Shown here piece after piece: positions 33,017 through 41,945 of a stretch of DNA of 64,000 nucleotides. Location of the stretch: positions 62,001 through 126,000 of the forward strand of contig NZ_CP172558.1 of assembly GCF_046530675.1 (NCBI RefSeq), written 5' to 3'. The DNA comes from Chitinibacter sp046530675. GTDB taxonomy: Bacteria; Pseudomonadota; Gammaproteobacteria; Burkholderiales; Chitinibacteraceae. Under the pieces are notes generated by a model. That model made no database searches, had not been told where the DNA came from, and saw nothing but the letters and a program-made list of their open reading frames with translations. The translations under genes were made by a program, and so were the position numbers. How positions within the stretch are numbered: position 1 is the first letter of the stretch; each line of letters opens with the position of its first letter.

Positions 33017-34756
33017 TTAATGTTTATTTTTCGATGTGTTGACGATGGATGCCACTTTCTCTATCTTAACGGAAGGTATTCCTGCTTGCCTCATCACACG
33101 CCAAATGCGCACTTCACCAAATTGCTCCCATTGTTGGTCAATAGTCCATTGAATACGGCGGGTTTGAAATTCATCAAAATTCTCAGCGTACTTGAAAACA
33201 GCAGCCATTGTTTTTGGGATTTTATCTTTATATCGATAGATCCAATCCTTCTTACCAATCCTACGTTCTAGCTCAGCAATGGAAATTCGAATGGGAGGTG
33301 ATGCCCGCATGATTTCTTCTGCCTTATTGATGATTTGCATTGCACACTCGTCATCAATTCTCGCCCAATCTAAGCGAGGTTTTCTCTTTCTTGTGCTAGA
33401 AAGCGATTCTGCTTTTTCGGTCGAGTAGCTTTTTCTTTTCAGCTTAGTGGTAGGTGACAAAGGCTTACGGGAGAGCGTTGATGGCTTCAAGTGCCACGGT
33501 GCTTTCAATTCAAATTCGAGCGCAAGGCTGGCAACTGTTTTTGGGTCGATGTTGAGCAGTCGGCTAATTTCTCTTAGGCTTTTACCATCTGCAATCAGGG
33601 AAGTTAATTTTGGAGCAAGCATTGGCCCATAAGACAATAACCGCGGTTCACTGATATCCTGTGTGATTGAATCAAAATTACGTGTATAGGTATAACCACA
33701 ACTGCATTGAAATACGGCTACTAATTTCCCGTGATTTTTGTGGGTTGTAATTTTCGTGATGGGCTTTTCTATATTGTGATTCGCAATCGGATTCAAGCAT
33801 GGCCAAGGCCCAAACCCAAAGGGGGGAGTCTTTAGCTCGAATTGTTCCAAGAAATATTGTAGTAGTAAATGAAAGAGTGGATGGCTTGTGGTTCGCTGTT
33901 TTCTGACCAATTTATTAAGCCACGAATCACATGAATTACCGACAATGCTTCCATTGGGCAAGCAACTTAGAGTTTCATCTGTGCACTCATGGAATTTTTG
34001 ATGGAGCAATTTTTGGTTTATTGTGTGGAATGACTTAGCAAAACCAGTTTCTATTAATTTATTATGATAATAGCTAGTCCATTCTTGAGCATTTTTCGCT
34101 TCAGGTGGATCTTGTAATAATTTAACACTTCTTTGAGTAAGATCGGTTAATTTTGAAAGCGAATTTTCACTGACTAGTTGAATAACTGAGTGCGCGTTGC
34201 TAGGGCAATTTTTGAATGTTGCAGCTATATATTCGTGCCGGCTGTACCTAGCAAATTCAACTTCACTTTTAAGAAGTAGGCATCCATGTGACGGGCAAAG
34301 ATATGCGCCAGCTAACTGATGATCCCGCCTCCAATAAAGCTCCCCATATTGGTCTTGCATTTCCTGAAGGCAAATCGGACAAAATTGTAACTGAGTAAGC
34401 CGATTAATTTGAGAAGTCGTGATGCCTAAGCGTGTGTGAATTCCTACAGAACTCCCTCGCATAGCTCCTCGAATTTGATCACGAATAGTTGCAGACTGGA
34501 AAGCAGTCAGGTAATTAAATAAGGTCATTTTTTCAATGACATGATCTTCGCTGAACTCGATTCTGTCAGGAAGATTATGACGGAGGGAGCTAAGGTGTCC
34601 AGGCAAATCATAAGCGGCTATGACATGACGGTTTCCAAAGAGAATATCTTGCACATACATCATCTTTGGCAGGCCTAAATGCCGCCGATAACGAGCTAGT
34701 AAACTGTAGAGCAGCTCCTCTGGATATGGAGTTGGAAAATAGGCATCCGAGATCAT
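33017..34756 (-). CDS. tnsD: TnsD/TniQ target-selection protein (glmS attachment site)
   Basis: 579 residues. The TniQ domain occupies the first third: FPTPYPEELLYSLLARYRRH at the start and the zinc site CPICLQEMQDQYGELYWRRDH...LCPSHGCLLL near residues 128-165. A second Cys cluster (FQCSCGYTYTR) and a helix-turn-helix-like segment (LREISRLLNIDPKTVASL) follow, then a basic linker and a C-terminal DNA-binding region. In Tn7, TnsD binds the end of glmS and recruits TnsC so that insertion falls about 25 bp downstream; the position of this element fits that. The start overlaps the tnsC stop (ATGA). Confidence 0.92.
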   Translation of the reverse strand: MISDAYFPTPYPEELLYSLLARYRRHLGLPKMMYVQDILFGNRHVIAAYDLPGHLSSLRHNLPDRIEFSEDHVIEKMTLFNYLTAFQSATIRDQIRGAMRGSSVGIHTRLGITTSQINRLTQLQFCPICLQEMQDQYGELYWRRDHQLAGAYLCPSHGCLLLKSEVEFARYSRHEYIAATFKNCPSNAHSVIQLVSENSLSKLTDLTQRSVKLLQDPPEAKNAQEWTSYYHNKLIETGFAKSFHTINQKLLHQKFHECTDETLSCLPNGSIVGNSCDSWLNKLVRKQRTTSHPLFHLLLQYFLEQFELKTPPFGFGPWPCLNPIANHNIEKPITKITTHKNHGKLVAVFQCSCGYTYTRNFDSITQDISEPRLLSYGPMLAPKLTSLIADGKSLREISRLLNIDPKTVASLALEFELKAPWHLKPSTLSRKPLSPTTKLKRKSYSTEKAESLSSTRKRKPRLDWARIDDECAMQIINKAEEIMRASPPIRISIAELERRIGKKDWIYRYKDKIPKTMAAVFKYAENFDEFQTRRIQWTIDQQWEQFGEVRIWRVMRQAGIPSVKIEKVASIVNTSKNKH

Positions 34757-36375
34757 GCTGTTAACTCTATATGCGGTAGTTTCACCAAATTTGCAGCAGA
34801 TAGAGCATCATATGCCGTTTGTTCACCCGCTTTTTTGGCAACGATATCGCGTAAATCAAGTATTGGCCGAGGCTCTGCTTCGATTGGTTTTGATGGTTTA
34901 GGCTTAGCTTTTGTAGTTGGCTTCGATGAGAGAAGTTTCACTGCTTCCGATAACATTAAGAGAATGTCAGCTGATGGGTGCTCATTTACCACTCTTTTGA
35001 TTACGACCTCTACTATATCTTCTGCAACTCCCAGATTTGATAAGCTAAGACGGACTTTAGAAATGGCATCGTCTCCCGTTTCAACTGGGGCTGTATCCGA
35101 GTGAGTTGTTGATGTGATTTCAGGCTTCTGCTCTGATTGCAGAGCAGCAGCCATCACTTGATCAATATGCTGTTGTAATGGCTTAAGGTCGTCATATTTC
35201 AGTAAGGCTTTTGTATCATTTTCGCGAAGCGCCTTAATCATGGGGGCAATCATACTAAAATCTTCTGAGGCCACCTTGCGAAGCAATTGTGTCGTAATAA
35301 CTTCTGGACTTTCACGAATTTCGCTAATGCTAATAAGTCGCATTTGTGCCAGTATGAATAGTTTTACAACCACATCTACAATGCCTTGGCTTTCATCGTA
35401 AAGTACATCTCGAATTTCAGGGCTAATTGGCGTCGCCGTATTTGTCCATTGATATTGCCAAAGTTGATCAATAAAATGATCCCAAGTTTTTCCTTTTGGT
35501 AGGTTGTCCCAGTTAAGTGACCCTAAACCATTTGCGCGTCTTGCATGTCTAAAATTGTCTTGTAGTAAACTGGTTGCACTAGACGTTCCAATTAAAATAA
35601 TTGGCACGCCAATTGTATTAACTAATGTAACGAGAAAATTGAGTAAAGCTTCTGAACTCAGTTTTGCATGGTGTAAATGTTGTATTTCATCGATGATAAG
35701 AACGCCAAGAGCATGTAAATTTGCTATGTGCGCCATATGTACCATCATTTCATCAATGCTAGAACGTGTTTTCCCATAGTGTTTTAGATAATTCGTACCA
35801 AGAATTCTATCAATCGAAGCGAAAAAATTAATACAAAGTTGCTTTGGAGAACCATGAAATGGGCAGTCCAATTTGAGCCAAGTAAGCTGATTTAGTGAGA
35901 AGGGCTCATCATGATGAATTTTTTGCGGAATTTGATGAAGAATTTTCTCTATCGATCTTGATTTTCCCATGCCAGAACAACCAATTAAGGCAAAACTCAT
36001 GGCTGTATTTTCGACGGCATAAAGAGTTGAAGCCATTAAATCATTGGCTTCGATCCTTTCTAGGCCATTTTGCAAATGATGAATATAGTCGTGAGTTAGT
36101 GGATTTCGTCCAATGTACCCTTGTCGAAGTAGCATACCAAAGCGTTCTGCCAATTGAATTTGCCGTTGCATAGGTTCGAAATACCTTGTTAGGCGTAGAA
36201 GGCAGTGTTTTCTTACATAGTGAGGGTGTTGGCGTTCTTTTTCATGAAATATTGGGCGCGCTTCAAGGGCTTGTATAAGCTCCATTTGTGTTTGCAGTGC
36301 TGGAAGCCGAGAGATAAAGGGATTCCCATCATATTCAGGTAGCATGCCTTTTGTGCTATGTTCTTTAGAGGTCAT
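34753..36375 (-). CDS. tnsC: TnsC AAA+ ATPase transposition regulator
   Basis: 540 residues from the ATG at 36375, which has AGGAG 6 nt upstream and overlaps the tnsB end by 11 bp. The AAA+ core shows Walker A GCSGMGKSRSIEK, Walker B GVLIIDEIQHL and sensor-like IILIGTSSATSL. The C-terminal third is longer and more variable than the core (repeated Lys-Pro runs TTKAKPKPSKP), probably the TnsA/TnsB contact region. TnsC bridges the target-bound TniQ protein and the TnsAB transposase and provides target immunity. An upstream extension of the frame to 36447 lies inside tnsB and lacks a ribosome binding site. Confidence 0.93.
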   Translation of the reverse strand: MTSKEHSTKGMLPEYDGNPFISRLPALQTQMELIQALEARPIFHEKERQHPHYVRKHCLLRLTRYFEPMQRQIQLAERFGMLLRQGYIGRNPLTHDYIHHLQNGLERIEANDLMASTLYAVENTAMSFALIGCSGMGKSRSIEKILHQIPQKIHHDEPFSLNQLTWLKLDCPFHGSPKQLCINFFASIDRILGTNYLKHYGKTRSSIDEMMVHMAHIANLHALGVLIIDEIQHLHHAKLSSEALLNFLVTLVNTIGVPIILIGTSSATSLLQDNFRHARRANGLGSLNWDNLPKGKTWDHFIDQLWQYQWTNTATPISPEIRDVLYDESQGIVDVVVKLFILAQMRLISISEIRESPEVITTQLLRKVASEDFSMIAPMIKALRENDTKALLKYDDLKPLQQHIDQVMAAALQSEQKPEITSTTHSDTAPVETGDDAISKVRLSLSNLGVAEDIVEVVIKRVVNEHPSADILLMLSEAVKLLSSKPTTKAKPKPSKPIEAEPRPILDLRDIVAKKAGEQTAYDALSAANLVKLPHIELTA

Positions 36376-38545
36376 TTTTTGGCTCCTTAGTTTCCAGCTC
36401 CAATTTTGATCTAATCTCCAGAATGTCTGGCTCTGAATAAATATCAATAGAAGGGAAAGGAATTACTTTCGCGGATGTTTCTTGTACGGTTTTGTCGTCG
36501 CCGAGACGGAATGCCTCTGAGGCTCGGTTATGCTCTTTTTCCTCTGCACGATGACCCCTAATTCCAGATGTACGAGCCAGATCACTTTCTGAACTTTTTT
36601 GTCGTTTAGCTGTAGCATTTGCCACGACTTTTTGAAAATTTGTTGTTAAATCTGCTTTTGCTGTTTTTTGGTTCTTTTGATGGCTGGCAGATTTAGATTT
36701 CTCTAGGTGTTGTCGCTGGGCGATTTCCCATTCAGATAAATCGCGATCAGCTCGGCTACGATCGGTGAGATTGCAAATTAAAAATCCGTTTTCAGCATCA
36801 GTATCGTGCAGATAAATCGTATTTCGCTCACGTGGATCATAACTAATAGTTACTTTCCAGCGACCATATTGTCTTGCACGATCCAACCATTTTTTCTCTA
36901 ATGCCATGCCACAGATGTAGTAACTTCCATTATGGCGAATACCCATCTCAGTAACAGTTGCTGTTGCAGTTGGTAGCAAGTTAAAGCGGACTCCATCAAT
37001 TGGGTAGACGCGCAATTTCCCACTTCGATTTTTAACCCCCCATTCCCATAAGTCTGTAGGAACGGCAAGTACTTCATCGGCGACAAGGTCACTATCTTTG
37101 TCGTAATTTTTTAGTTCATGGTAATTGTTGTAATACAGAATATCGGCAATAATAATTTGAGTAAATTCATCTAAATCAAGAACTGCATCTAGGCGATAAT
37201 CTTGTGCCCCACGCTGCCGAAAGTCACTCTCAATGTAACCTGGGACATAGGCTTTGAATTTTGCAGGGAGTAATTGAAAGCGCTTTTCTACGATGCCTTT
37301 CCAGTCTGCGCGATATGGCGCTGCATTTTCAATAATAAGATTATAGTTATTTGCAAGTGTTTCTATATAATGACTCGCAATCTCACCACGGTCACCAAGC
37401 AATGTGGCTGGCAGGTGATTGCAAGGCCAATCTTCAGCCGAAATATCAATACCAAAACGCTTGCAATATGAAACTTTATCGTCGGCTGTATTGGCGAGAG
37501 CCATCATTGCACCAACCCAAGAAGGTCCTTCTAAGCCTACGTACAGACCTACGATCATACGGCTAAATACATCGATAACTATATAAAGAACTGGCCGACC
37601 AATAATACGATCTCGATTTTGCCGAGAAACTAGATAGACATCAGCAATAGTTGCATCGATTTGAAAACGAGCGCCAGGACCCCAGACATCAGTATTAGAC
37701 GAACTGATGTATCCGCGCATATCTTTGTCATATATTTTCTTGCCGACTCGTTGCCGTTTTATATCAAATTTATTATTTTCTTTTTCATACCAATAACGAA
37801 ACTGGACAAGACTAGGCACTGCAGTTTGTTCAGTAGGATCTGCGTAACTATGGATGACTTCGCCAGTTTCAGTATTGATATGGCGTTCTAAGAAGAAATC
37901 CTTGAGCATTTCATCATAAGCACCTGATAGTGAATGCTTTTTGTTTTTAACGTAGTGACGTTGTATTGCTATGTTAAATACTTTTCTAATGCCTTCTGAA
38001 ACATTAATTCCTACGTCATCATCATATTTACGAGGCCGTCCTAGCTTTGCACCCGTTTTCGATGTCCGTAGCTGTCCTTTAGCGCCTGATTTTTTATAGT
38101 CAGGCAATAAAGAGTTTATATGTTGCCCTCGCTGCCAGAAGCGGCGAAGGTATTTATAAACAGTTTTGTGCGTTGTGCGGTGTTCTTTACAGGTTTGTAG
38201 GATTAAAGGCCCACGTTGATAATCTAAGTAAATGTTTGGAACACTCTTTACTAAGGGTTGAATAATTTTCCATGCATGATTGCGTGCGACAATATGTTTT
38301 TCGGGTATTTTGTCTTCTCTGATCAAAACCGCTAATGGATCAGTCTCCATTAATTGGGCATTGCCTTGCTGAAGATCGACGAGAAGTTGAGTACGAGGAA
38401 TAAGCTCAGGCTGAGCAAAAGGGTCGTGGATATCAATGATGAACGCTCCGTCACTATCTGGACTTAGCCAAAGCACGCGGATAGTTCTATTTGCATCTCC
38501 GATATATTGAAGAAGGTCGTTGCTCAAAATCATGCGACTTTCCAT
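36365..38545 (-). CDS. tnsB: TnsB DDE transposase
   Basis: 726 residues, Mu/Tn7-type transposase. The DDE catalytic triad can be read from FQIDATIADVYLVSR (first Asp), LLGDRGEIASHYIE (second Asp) and YRADWKGIVEKRFQ (Glu). Upstream is a helix-turn-helix-rich DNA-binding region with KTVYKYLRRFWQRG, and downstream a Mu-type beta-barrel domain (IRHNGSYYICGMALEKKWL), then a long polar tail that would reach TnsC. It binds the 16-bp end repeats and cuts 3' ends. The ATG at 38545 has AGGAGG 6 nt upstream and overlaps tnsA. Confidence 0.95.
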   Translation of the reverse strand: MESRMILSNDLLQYIGDANRTIRVLWLSPDSDGAFIIDIHDPFAQPELIPRTQLLVDLQQGNAQLMETDPLAVLIREDKIPEKHIVARNHAWKIIQPLVKSVPNIYLDYQRGPLILQTCKEHRTTHKTVYKYLRRFWQRGQHINSLLPDYKKSGAKGQLRTSKTGAKLGRPRKYDDDVGINVSEGIRKVFNIAIQRHYVKNKKHSLSGAYDEMLKDFFLERHINTETGEVIHSYADPTEQTAVPSLVQFRYWYEKENNKFDIKRQRVGKKIYDKDMRGYISSSNTDVWGPGARFQIDATIADVYLVSRQNRDRIIGRPVLYIVIDVFSRMIVGLYVGLEGPSWVGAMMALANTADDKVSYCKRFGIDISAEDWPCNHLPATLLGDRGEIASHYIETLANNYNLIIENAAPYRADWKGIVEKRFQLLPAKFKAYVPGYIESDFRQRGAQDYRLDAVLDLDEFTQIIIADILYYNNYHELKNYDKDSDLVADEVLAVPTDLWEWGVKNRSGKLRVYPIDGVRFNLLPTATATVTEMGIRHNGSYYICGMALEKKWLDRARQYGRWKVTISYDPRERNTIYLHDTDAENGFLICNLTDRSRADRDLSEWEIAQRQHLEKSKSASHQKNQKTAKADLTTNFQKVVANATAKRQKSSESDLARTSGIRGHRAEEKEHNRASEAFRLGDDKTVQETSAKVIPFPSIDIYSEPDILEIRSKLELETKEPKNDL

Positions 38546-39381
38546 GATGAGCCTCCTTTTTGTGCCACTTGTATTTCGCCTACCTGAATTTTAGATGCCG
38601 AAAAAGGTTGATCCATGTTGATTGACACTACTTTTGTTGCGATCAAATGGCGAAAAACTGTTAAGCCTTCACCTGAACTAAAGTTATATTGGGTTTCAAG
38701 TGCGTGCAGTAATTGTTTAAGAGGGGTGCTGTTTGGTAAGGCGCTCAGCATTGATAAAAAGTGGCTGCATCTGTCATCCCAATATCCATCGTATTGGACT
38801 ACTTGCTTATCGAACGTATACATCTCTCGAGCCCAAGCGATGTTCGCTATACGTTGTTTTGGGAGCTCTTTTTCAGTTGTGATGCTCCAGTCGGTCTTTT
38901 CAGTTTGTTGAGCCCAATAGCGCCGCTCGATTTCTAATTTTTCAATTACTCTGGGGTCGTCTAGCGTTGAACTCTCTTTAACTGCTGAGGCAAAAGGGGC
39001 GCGCTTTAATGAATGATGGAAATCGATTAGCACATCGCTGGTCATCACGATGTCGACCCTTGTTCTGGGGTCTTTGGGATGAGCAACACCCATTGAGTCT
39101 GCTATTTGGCGGGTGATGTCCCGATCAAGTGGGAATTGTTCGCGAATGTCGGCAACAGCGTCAGACCAGTCCAACAAAATAATAAGGTTTCGCTCAAGGC
39201 CTGAAAGTGCGTGATGAAGTCTCTTGTTCTTTATGCCTGGAACACGAGTAGCAAGACCTTCTGAAGGGACGTCCTGAATAGTTAACCACGGTTTATAGTC
39301 CGCTCCCGTACCTAAACCTCGTCCTTCTTTAATGAAACGAGCAAGCTTCTGCTCGTCGAACTCATATTTGCGCTTTGACAT
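38530..39381 (-). CDS. tnsA: TnsA endonuclease subunit
   Basis: 283 residues. TnsA cuts the 5' ends so that Tn7-like elements move by cut-and-paste. Family features are VADIREQFPLDRDITRQIA, the catalytic region DIVMTSDVLIDFHHSLKRAPFASA in pieces, and EIERRYWAQQTEKTDW, which leads into the C-terminal TnsC-binding part. It is the first gene of the tns operon, 51 bp inside the innermost right-end repeat, so TnsB bound at the end could repress the operon promoter, as in Tn7. The gene is intact and of normal length. Confidence 0.94.
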   Translation of the reverse strand: MSKRKYEFDEQKLARFIKEGRGLGTGADYKPWLTIQDVPSEGLATRVPGIKNKRLHHALSGLERNLIILLDWSDAVADIREQFPLDRDITRQIADSMGVAHPKDPRTRVDIVMTSDVLIDFHHSLKRAPFASAVKESSTLDDPRVIEKLEIERRYWAQQTEKTDWSITTEKELPKQRIANIAWAREMYTFDKQVVQYDGYWDDRCSHFLSMLSALPNSTPLKQLLHALETQYNFSSGEGLTVFRHLIATKVVSINMDQPFSASKIQVGEIQVAQKGGSSWKVA

Positions 39382-39432
39382 AAAGAAAATGGCCCATAGA
39401 GATGCTGTACAACAGCAGTTTGCCTATGAGCC

Positions 39433-39499
39433 ATGATACAACTTTATTGTTTATGATACATCTTTATTATTAATGATAGGACTTTATTATTAGTAGACA
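39433..39499. repeat. Right end with three tandem TnsB-type repeats
   Basis: ATGATACAACTTTATT (39433-39448), ATGATACATCTTTATT (39453-39468) and ATGATAGGACTTTATT (39473-39488) follow each other at exact 20-bp steps, ending 11 bp from the TAGACA terminus at 39499. They are the inverse of the left-end motif. The tnsA promoter must lie within or beside them. Confidence 0.92.
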
Positions 39500-39504
39500 T
39501 AAGT
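39500..39504. repeat. Target-site duplication TAAGT (right copy)
   Basis: Same five bases as at 2644-2648, directly outside the right terminus and 20 bp before the end of glmS. Confidence 0.9.
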
Positions 39505-39524
39505 CGAATGAGATCGCTGCGGAT

Positions 39525-41360
39525 TTACTCAACTGTCACCGACTTAGCCAGATTGCGGGGTTTATCGACGTCGGTGCCTTTGCGGTGCGCGGTGTGGTAG
39601 GCGAGCAATTGCAGCGGGATCGTAAATACGATCGAGGCAAGCGGACCGGTGTTGACGGGCAGGATCAGCGCTGACTTGACGTAGGGCAATGCCGCTTCGC
39701 AGCCCGGTTCGGCGATCAGGTAAATTTGCCCGCCGCGCGCTTCGACTTCGCGCAGATTCGACATCAGTTTTTCAAACAGCACGTCATTGGCTGCGCAAAC
39801 GATGACCGGCATGTTTTCATCGACCAGCGCCAAGGGGCCGTGTTTGAGTTCACCTGCGGCATAGCCTTCAGCGTGGATGTAGGCGATTTCCTTGAGTTTG
39901 AGCGCGCCTTCGAGCGCGATCGGGAACAGCGTATTGCGCCCCAGATACAGCGCATGATCATGATGCGTCAGCGCGTGCGCCCAGTTTTCCATTTCAGCTT
40001 CTTGCGTCAGCACGGCGCTGATCATCGCCGGCAGGCGCGGTAGCCAGTTGGCCAGCTCGGTCAATTGTTCCTTGCTTAAAGTTTGTCGCGCCTGAGCCAG
40101 AGTGCCTGCCAGCACATACAGCGCGGCGAGCTGGGTCGTGAACGCTTTGGTTGAGGCAACGCCGATTTCAATGCCGGCTTGCGTCAGCAGCGTCAGGTCG
40201 GCTTCGCGGGTCAGCGTTGAATGCGCAACATTGCACAGAGCCAGAATCTTGACTTCACCACGCTCTTTGGCGTTGCGAATGGCGGCAAGCAAATCGGCCG
40301 TTTCGCCCGATTGCGAGATCGCAATAATCAGCGTTCCGCGTTGTTCCAGCCCCTGGCTATAGCGGTATTCGCTGGCAATGTCCACGCTGACTGGCATTCC
40401 GGTGTATGCCTCTATCCAGTATCGGGCAACCAGCCCGGCGTGATAGCTTGAACCACAGGCTATGATCCGAATGGCCGTGGCGTCACTGAGAATTTGCTGC
40501 GCCTGCTCGCCAAACAACGCCGGATCAAATCCCTGACTGAGCACGGCACTGAGCGTATTGGCGAGCGCAACCGGCTGTTCGAAAATTTCTTTCTGCATAT
40601 AGTGCCGGTACGGCCCCAGATCGGCCGAATCGCTGCAAACATCGAGCATCCGTGCAACACGCTCTGCGCGCAGCCCCTGCTGATCCCAGATCTGTACTTC
40701 AACCCCGTCGAGCAAAGCCAGGTCGCCTTCTTCGAGGTAAATCATTTTTTGCGTCAATGGCAGTAGCGCGGCGATATCGGAGGCAAAAAAACTTTCCTGA
40801 AAACCCAGACCGATCACCAGCGGGCTGCCCTGCCGCGCGCAAATCACCTGCCGCGGGTTGGCGATATTAAGTACGCCAATGGCAAAGGCGCCTTTGAGCT
40901 GGGCAATCGAGCGCCGTACGGCAGCCAGAAAGTCTGTATCGCGTTTTAATTCGTATGAAATCAGATGGGCAATCACTTCGGTATCGGTATCCGAGCTGAA
41001 TGCATAACCAGACTGGATGAGTTCGTGTTTGAGCTCGGCGAAGTTTTCGATGATGCCGTTATGCACCACCATCACATTATCACCGCCCAAATGAGGATGT
41101 GCGTTGGCTTCGGTGGGCGCACCATGCGTCGCCCAGCGAGTATGGGCAATGCCAACCCTGCCATCGGTCTGACTGGATTTTTGTGCCAGATCGGCAACCC
41201 GGCCGGCCACCCGAACACGATTCATTACAGGGGTATTGCCTTGTAAATCAATAACAGCAATACCACTAGAGTCATACCCTCGATATTCAAGCCGAGACAA
41301 GCCAGCCAGTAGCATCGGAACGACGTTTCGGGTCGAGATAGCACCAACGATTCCGCACAT
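39525..41360 (-). CDS. glmS: Glutamine-fructose-6-phosphate aminotransferase (isomerising)
   Basis: 611 residues, makes glucosamine-6-phosphate, the first step to UDP-GlcNAc for peptidoglycan and lipopolysaccharide. The N-terminal glutaminase starts with the nucleophile (MCGIVGAIS) and has THGAPTEANAHPH. Two SIS isomerase domains follow (IACGSSYHAGLVARYWIE and LYLGRNTLFPIALEGALKLKEIAYIHAEGYAAGE in pieces). The C-terminus ends with the invariant KSVTVE. The last codons contain the DNA that TnsD proteins recognise, and the transposon lies 25 bp past the stop without damaging the gene. Insertion has, however, separated glmS from its original downstream DNA. Confidence 0.97.
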   Translation of the reverse strand: MCGIVGAISTRNVVPMLLAGLSRLEYRGYDSSGIAVIDLQGNTPVMNRVRVAGRVADLAQKSSQTDGRVGIAHTRWATHGAPTEANAHPHLGGDNVMVVHNGIIENFAELKHELIQSGYAFSSDTDTEVIAHLISYELKRDTDFLAAVRRSIAQLKGAFAIGVLNIANPRQVICARQGSPLVIGLGFQESFFASDIAALLPLTQKMIYLEEGDLALLDGVEVQIWDQQGLRAERVARMLDVCSDSADLGPYRHYMQKEIFEQPVALANTLSAVLSQGFDPALFGEQAQQILSDATAIRIIACGSSYHAGLVARYWIEAYTGMPVSVDIASEYRYSQGLEQRGTLIIAISQSGETADLLAAIRNAKERGEVKILALCNVAHSTLTREADLTLLTQAGIEIGVASTKAFTTQLAALYVLAGTLAQARQTLSKEQLTELANWLPRLPAMISAVLTQEAEMENWAHALTHHDHALYLGRNTLFPIALEGALKLKEIAYIHAEGYAAGELKHGPLALVDENMPVIVCAANDVLFEKLMSNLREVEARGGQIYLIAEPGCEAALPYVKSALILPVNTGPLASIVFTIPLQLLAYHTAHRKGTDVDKPRNLAKSVTVE

Positions 41361-41556
41361 AAATCCATATCCTTTTAAATTTGATGCATTGCATCAAAGA
41401 TGATGGATTAATTCGGCCAGACTGTCGCTATGGAAAATACCTTATACGCCAAATGCAAACCTTTTTCGTTCGCGTGACCGTTTGACGGATGGCGCTATTA
41501 AATTCGGGCGCGCTCACTACAGTGAATTAAAGGTTGATGCGGGTTGGAGCGTTGTT

Positions 41557-41856
41557 ATGGCCATTCATTTACTCAGTTTGGGCGTCGTCGGAGTGCGTTT
41601 ACTCGACCGGATCTTGACCGCTCAGGCGACCTACCCCGAAGAGCTGGCAGATCAGATTATTGATGAAATCAATCAGTATCTTTGCCGCGCGCCAGAAAAC
41701 GAAAAAGCGCTGCTCTTCAATTTGGCCTGCGAGATTCACGAAGCCTTGTCTAACCGCTTCGGGCGGGTCGATTCGCCTCAGGCGCGGCAAGATGTGTCGC
41801 AAATGATGGGTTTACTGATTTATCGTGCCAAAATGAGCGCAGGTCAGGGACGATAA
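41557..41856 (+). CDS. Hypothetical 99-residue protein
   Basis: Divergent from glmS. I start at the ATG at 41557 (GGAG 8 nt upstream); the frame continues up to a TTG at 41482 without support. The protein (MAIHLLSLGVVGVRLLDRI ... YRAKMSAGQGR) looks helical and soluble, with charged heptad-like stretches (YPEELADQIIDEINQYL). No signal, membrane segment or known motif is visible, and I do not recognise the family. Confidence 0.55.
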   Translation: MAIHLLSLGVVGVRLLDRILTAQATYPEELADQIIDEINQYLCRAPENEKALLFNLACEIHEALSNRFGRVDSPQARQDVSQMMGLLIYRAKMSAGQGR

Positions 41857-41945
41857 ACCCACAACCGTCCAATCAGTTCCGCCACCCGTTCGCCGCTTGC
41901 GTTAAGCTACTCACTGGTTCACCTTCCGACGATATAAATTTACCC

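Larger units (their letters stand above)
2649..39499. mobile_element. Complete Tn7-like transposon in the glmS attachment site, 36.85 kb
   Basis: The left terminus TGTCTAATCATAATAAAG and the inverted right terminus TGTCTACTAATAATAAAG match at most positions. Both are flanked by TAAGT and each carries the first TnsB-type repeat exactly 11 bp inside the end. The right end is next to tnsA, and tnsA-tnsB-tnsC-tnsD-tniQ are transcribed inward, as in Tn7. Insertion lies 25 bp past the glmS stop codon, the classic attTn7 position. The cargo comprises a copper/silver block, a cobalt-zinc-cadmium-type block, a two-component system, an IS5-family remnant and a three-Cys/TcmP module. All core genes look intact, so the element may still be mobile. 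No tnsE-like gene and no CRISPR-Cas genes are present. Confidence 0.96.

Noticed and set aside
28300..39500. Possible CRISPR-associated transposon (CAST)
   Set aside because: Two TniQ genes raised the thought, but no cas genes, no repeat-spacer array and no guide-like repeats are visible anywhere between the ends; insertion is at attTn7 as expected for TnsD.
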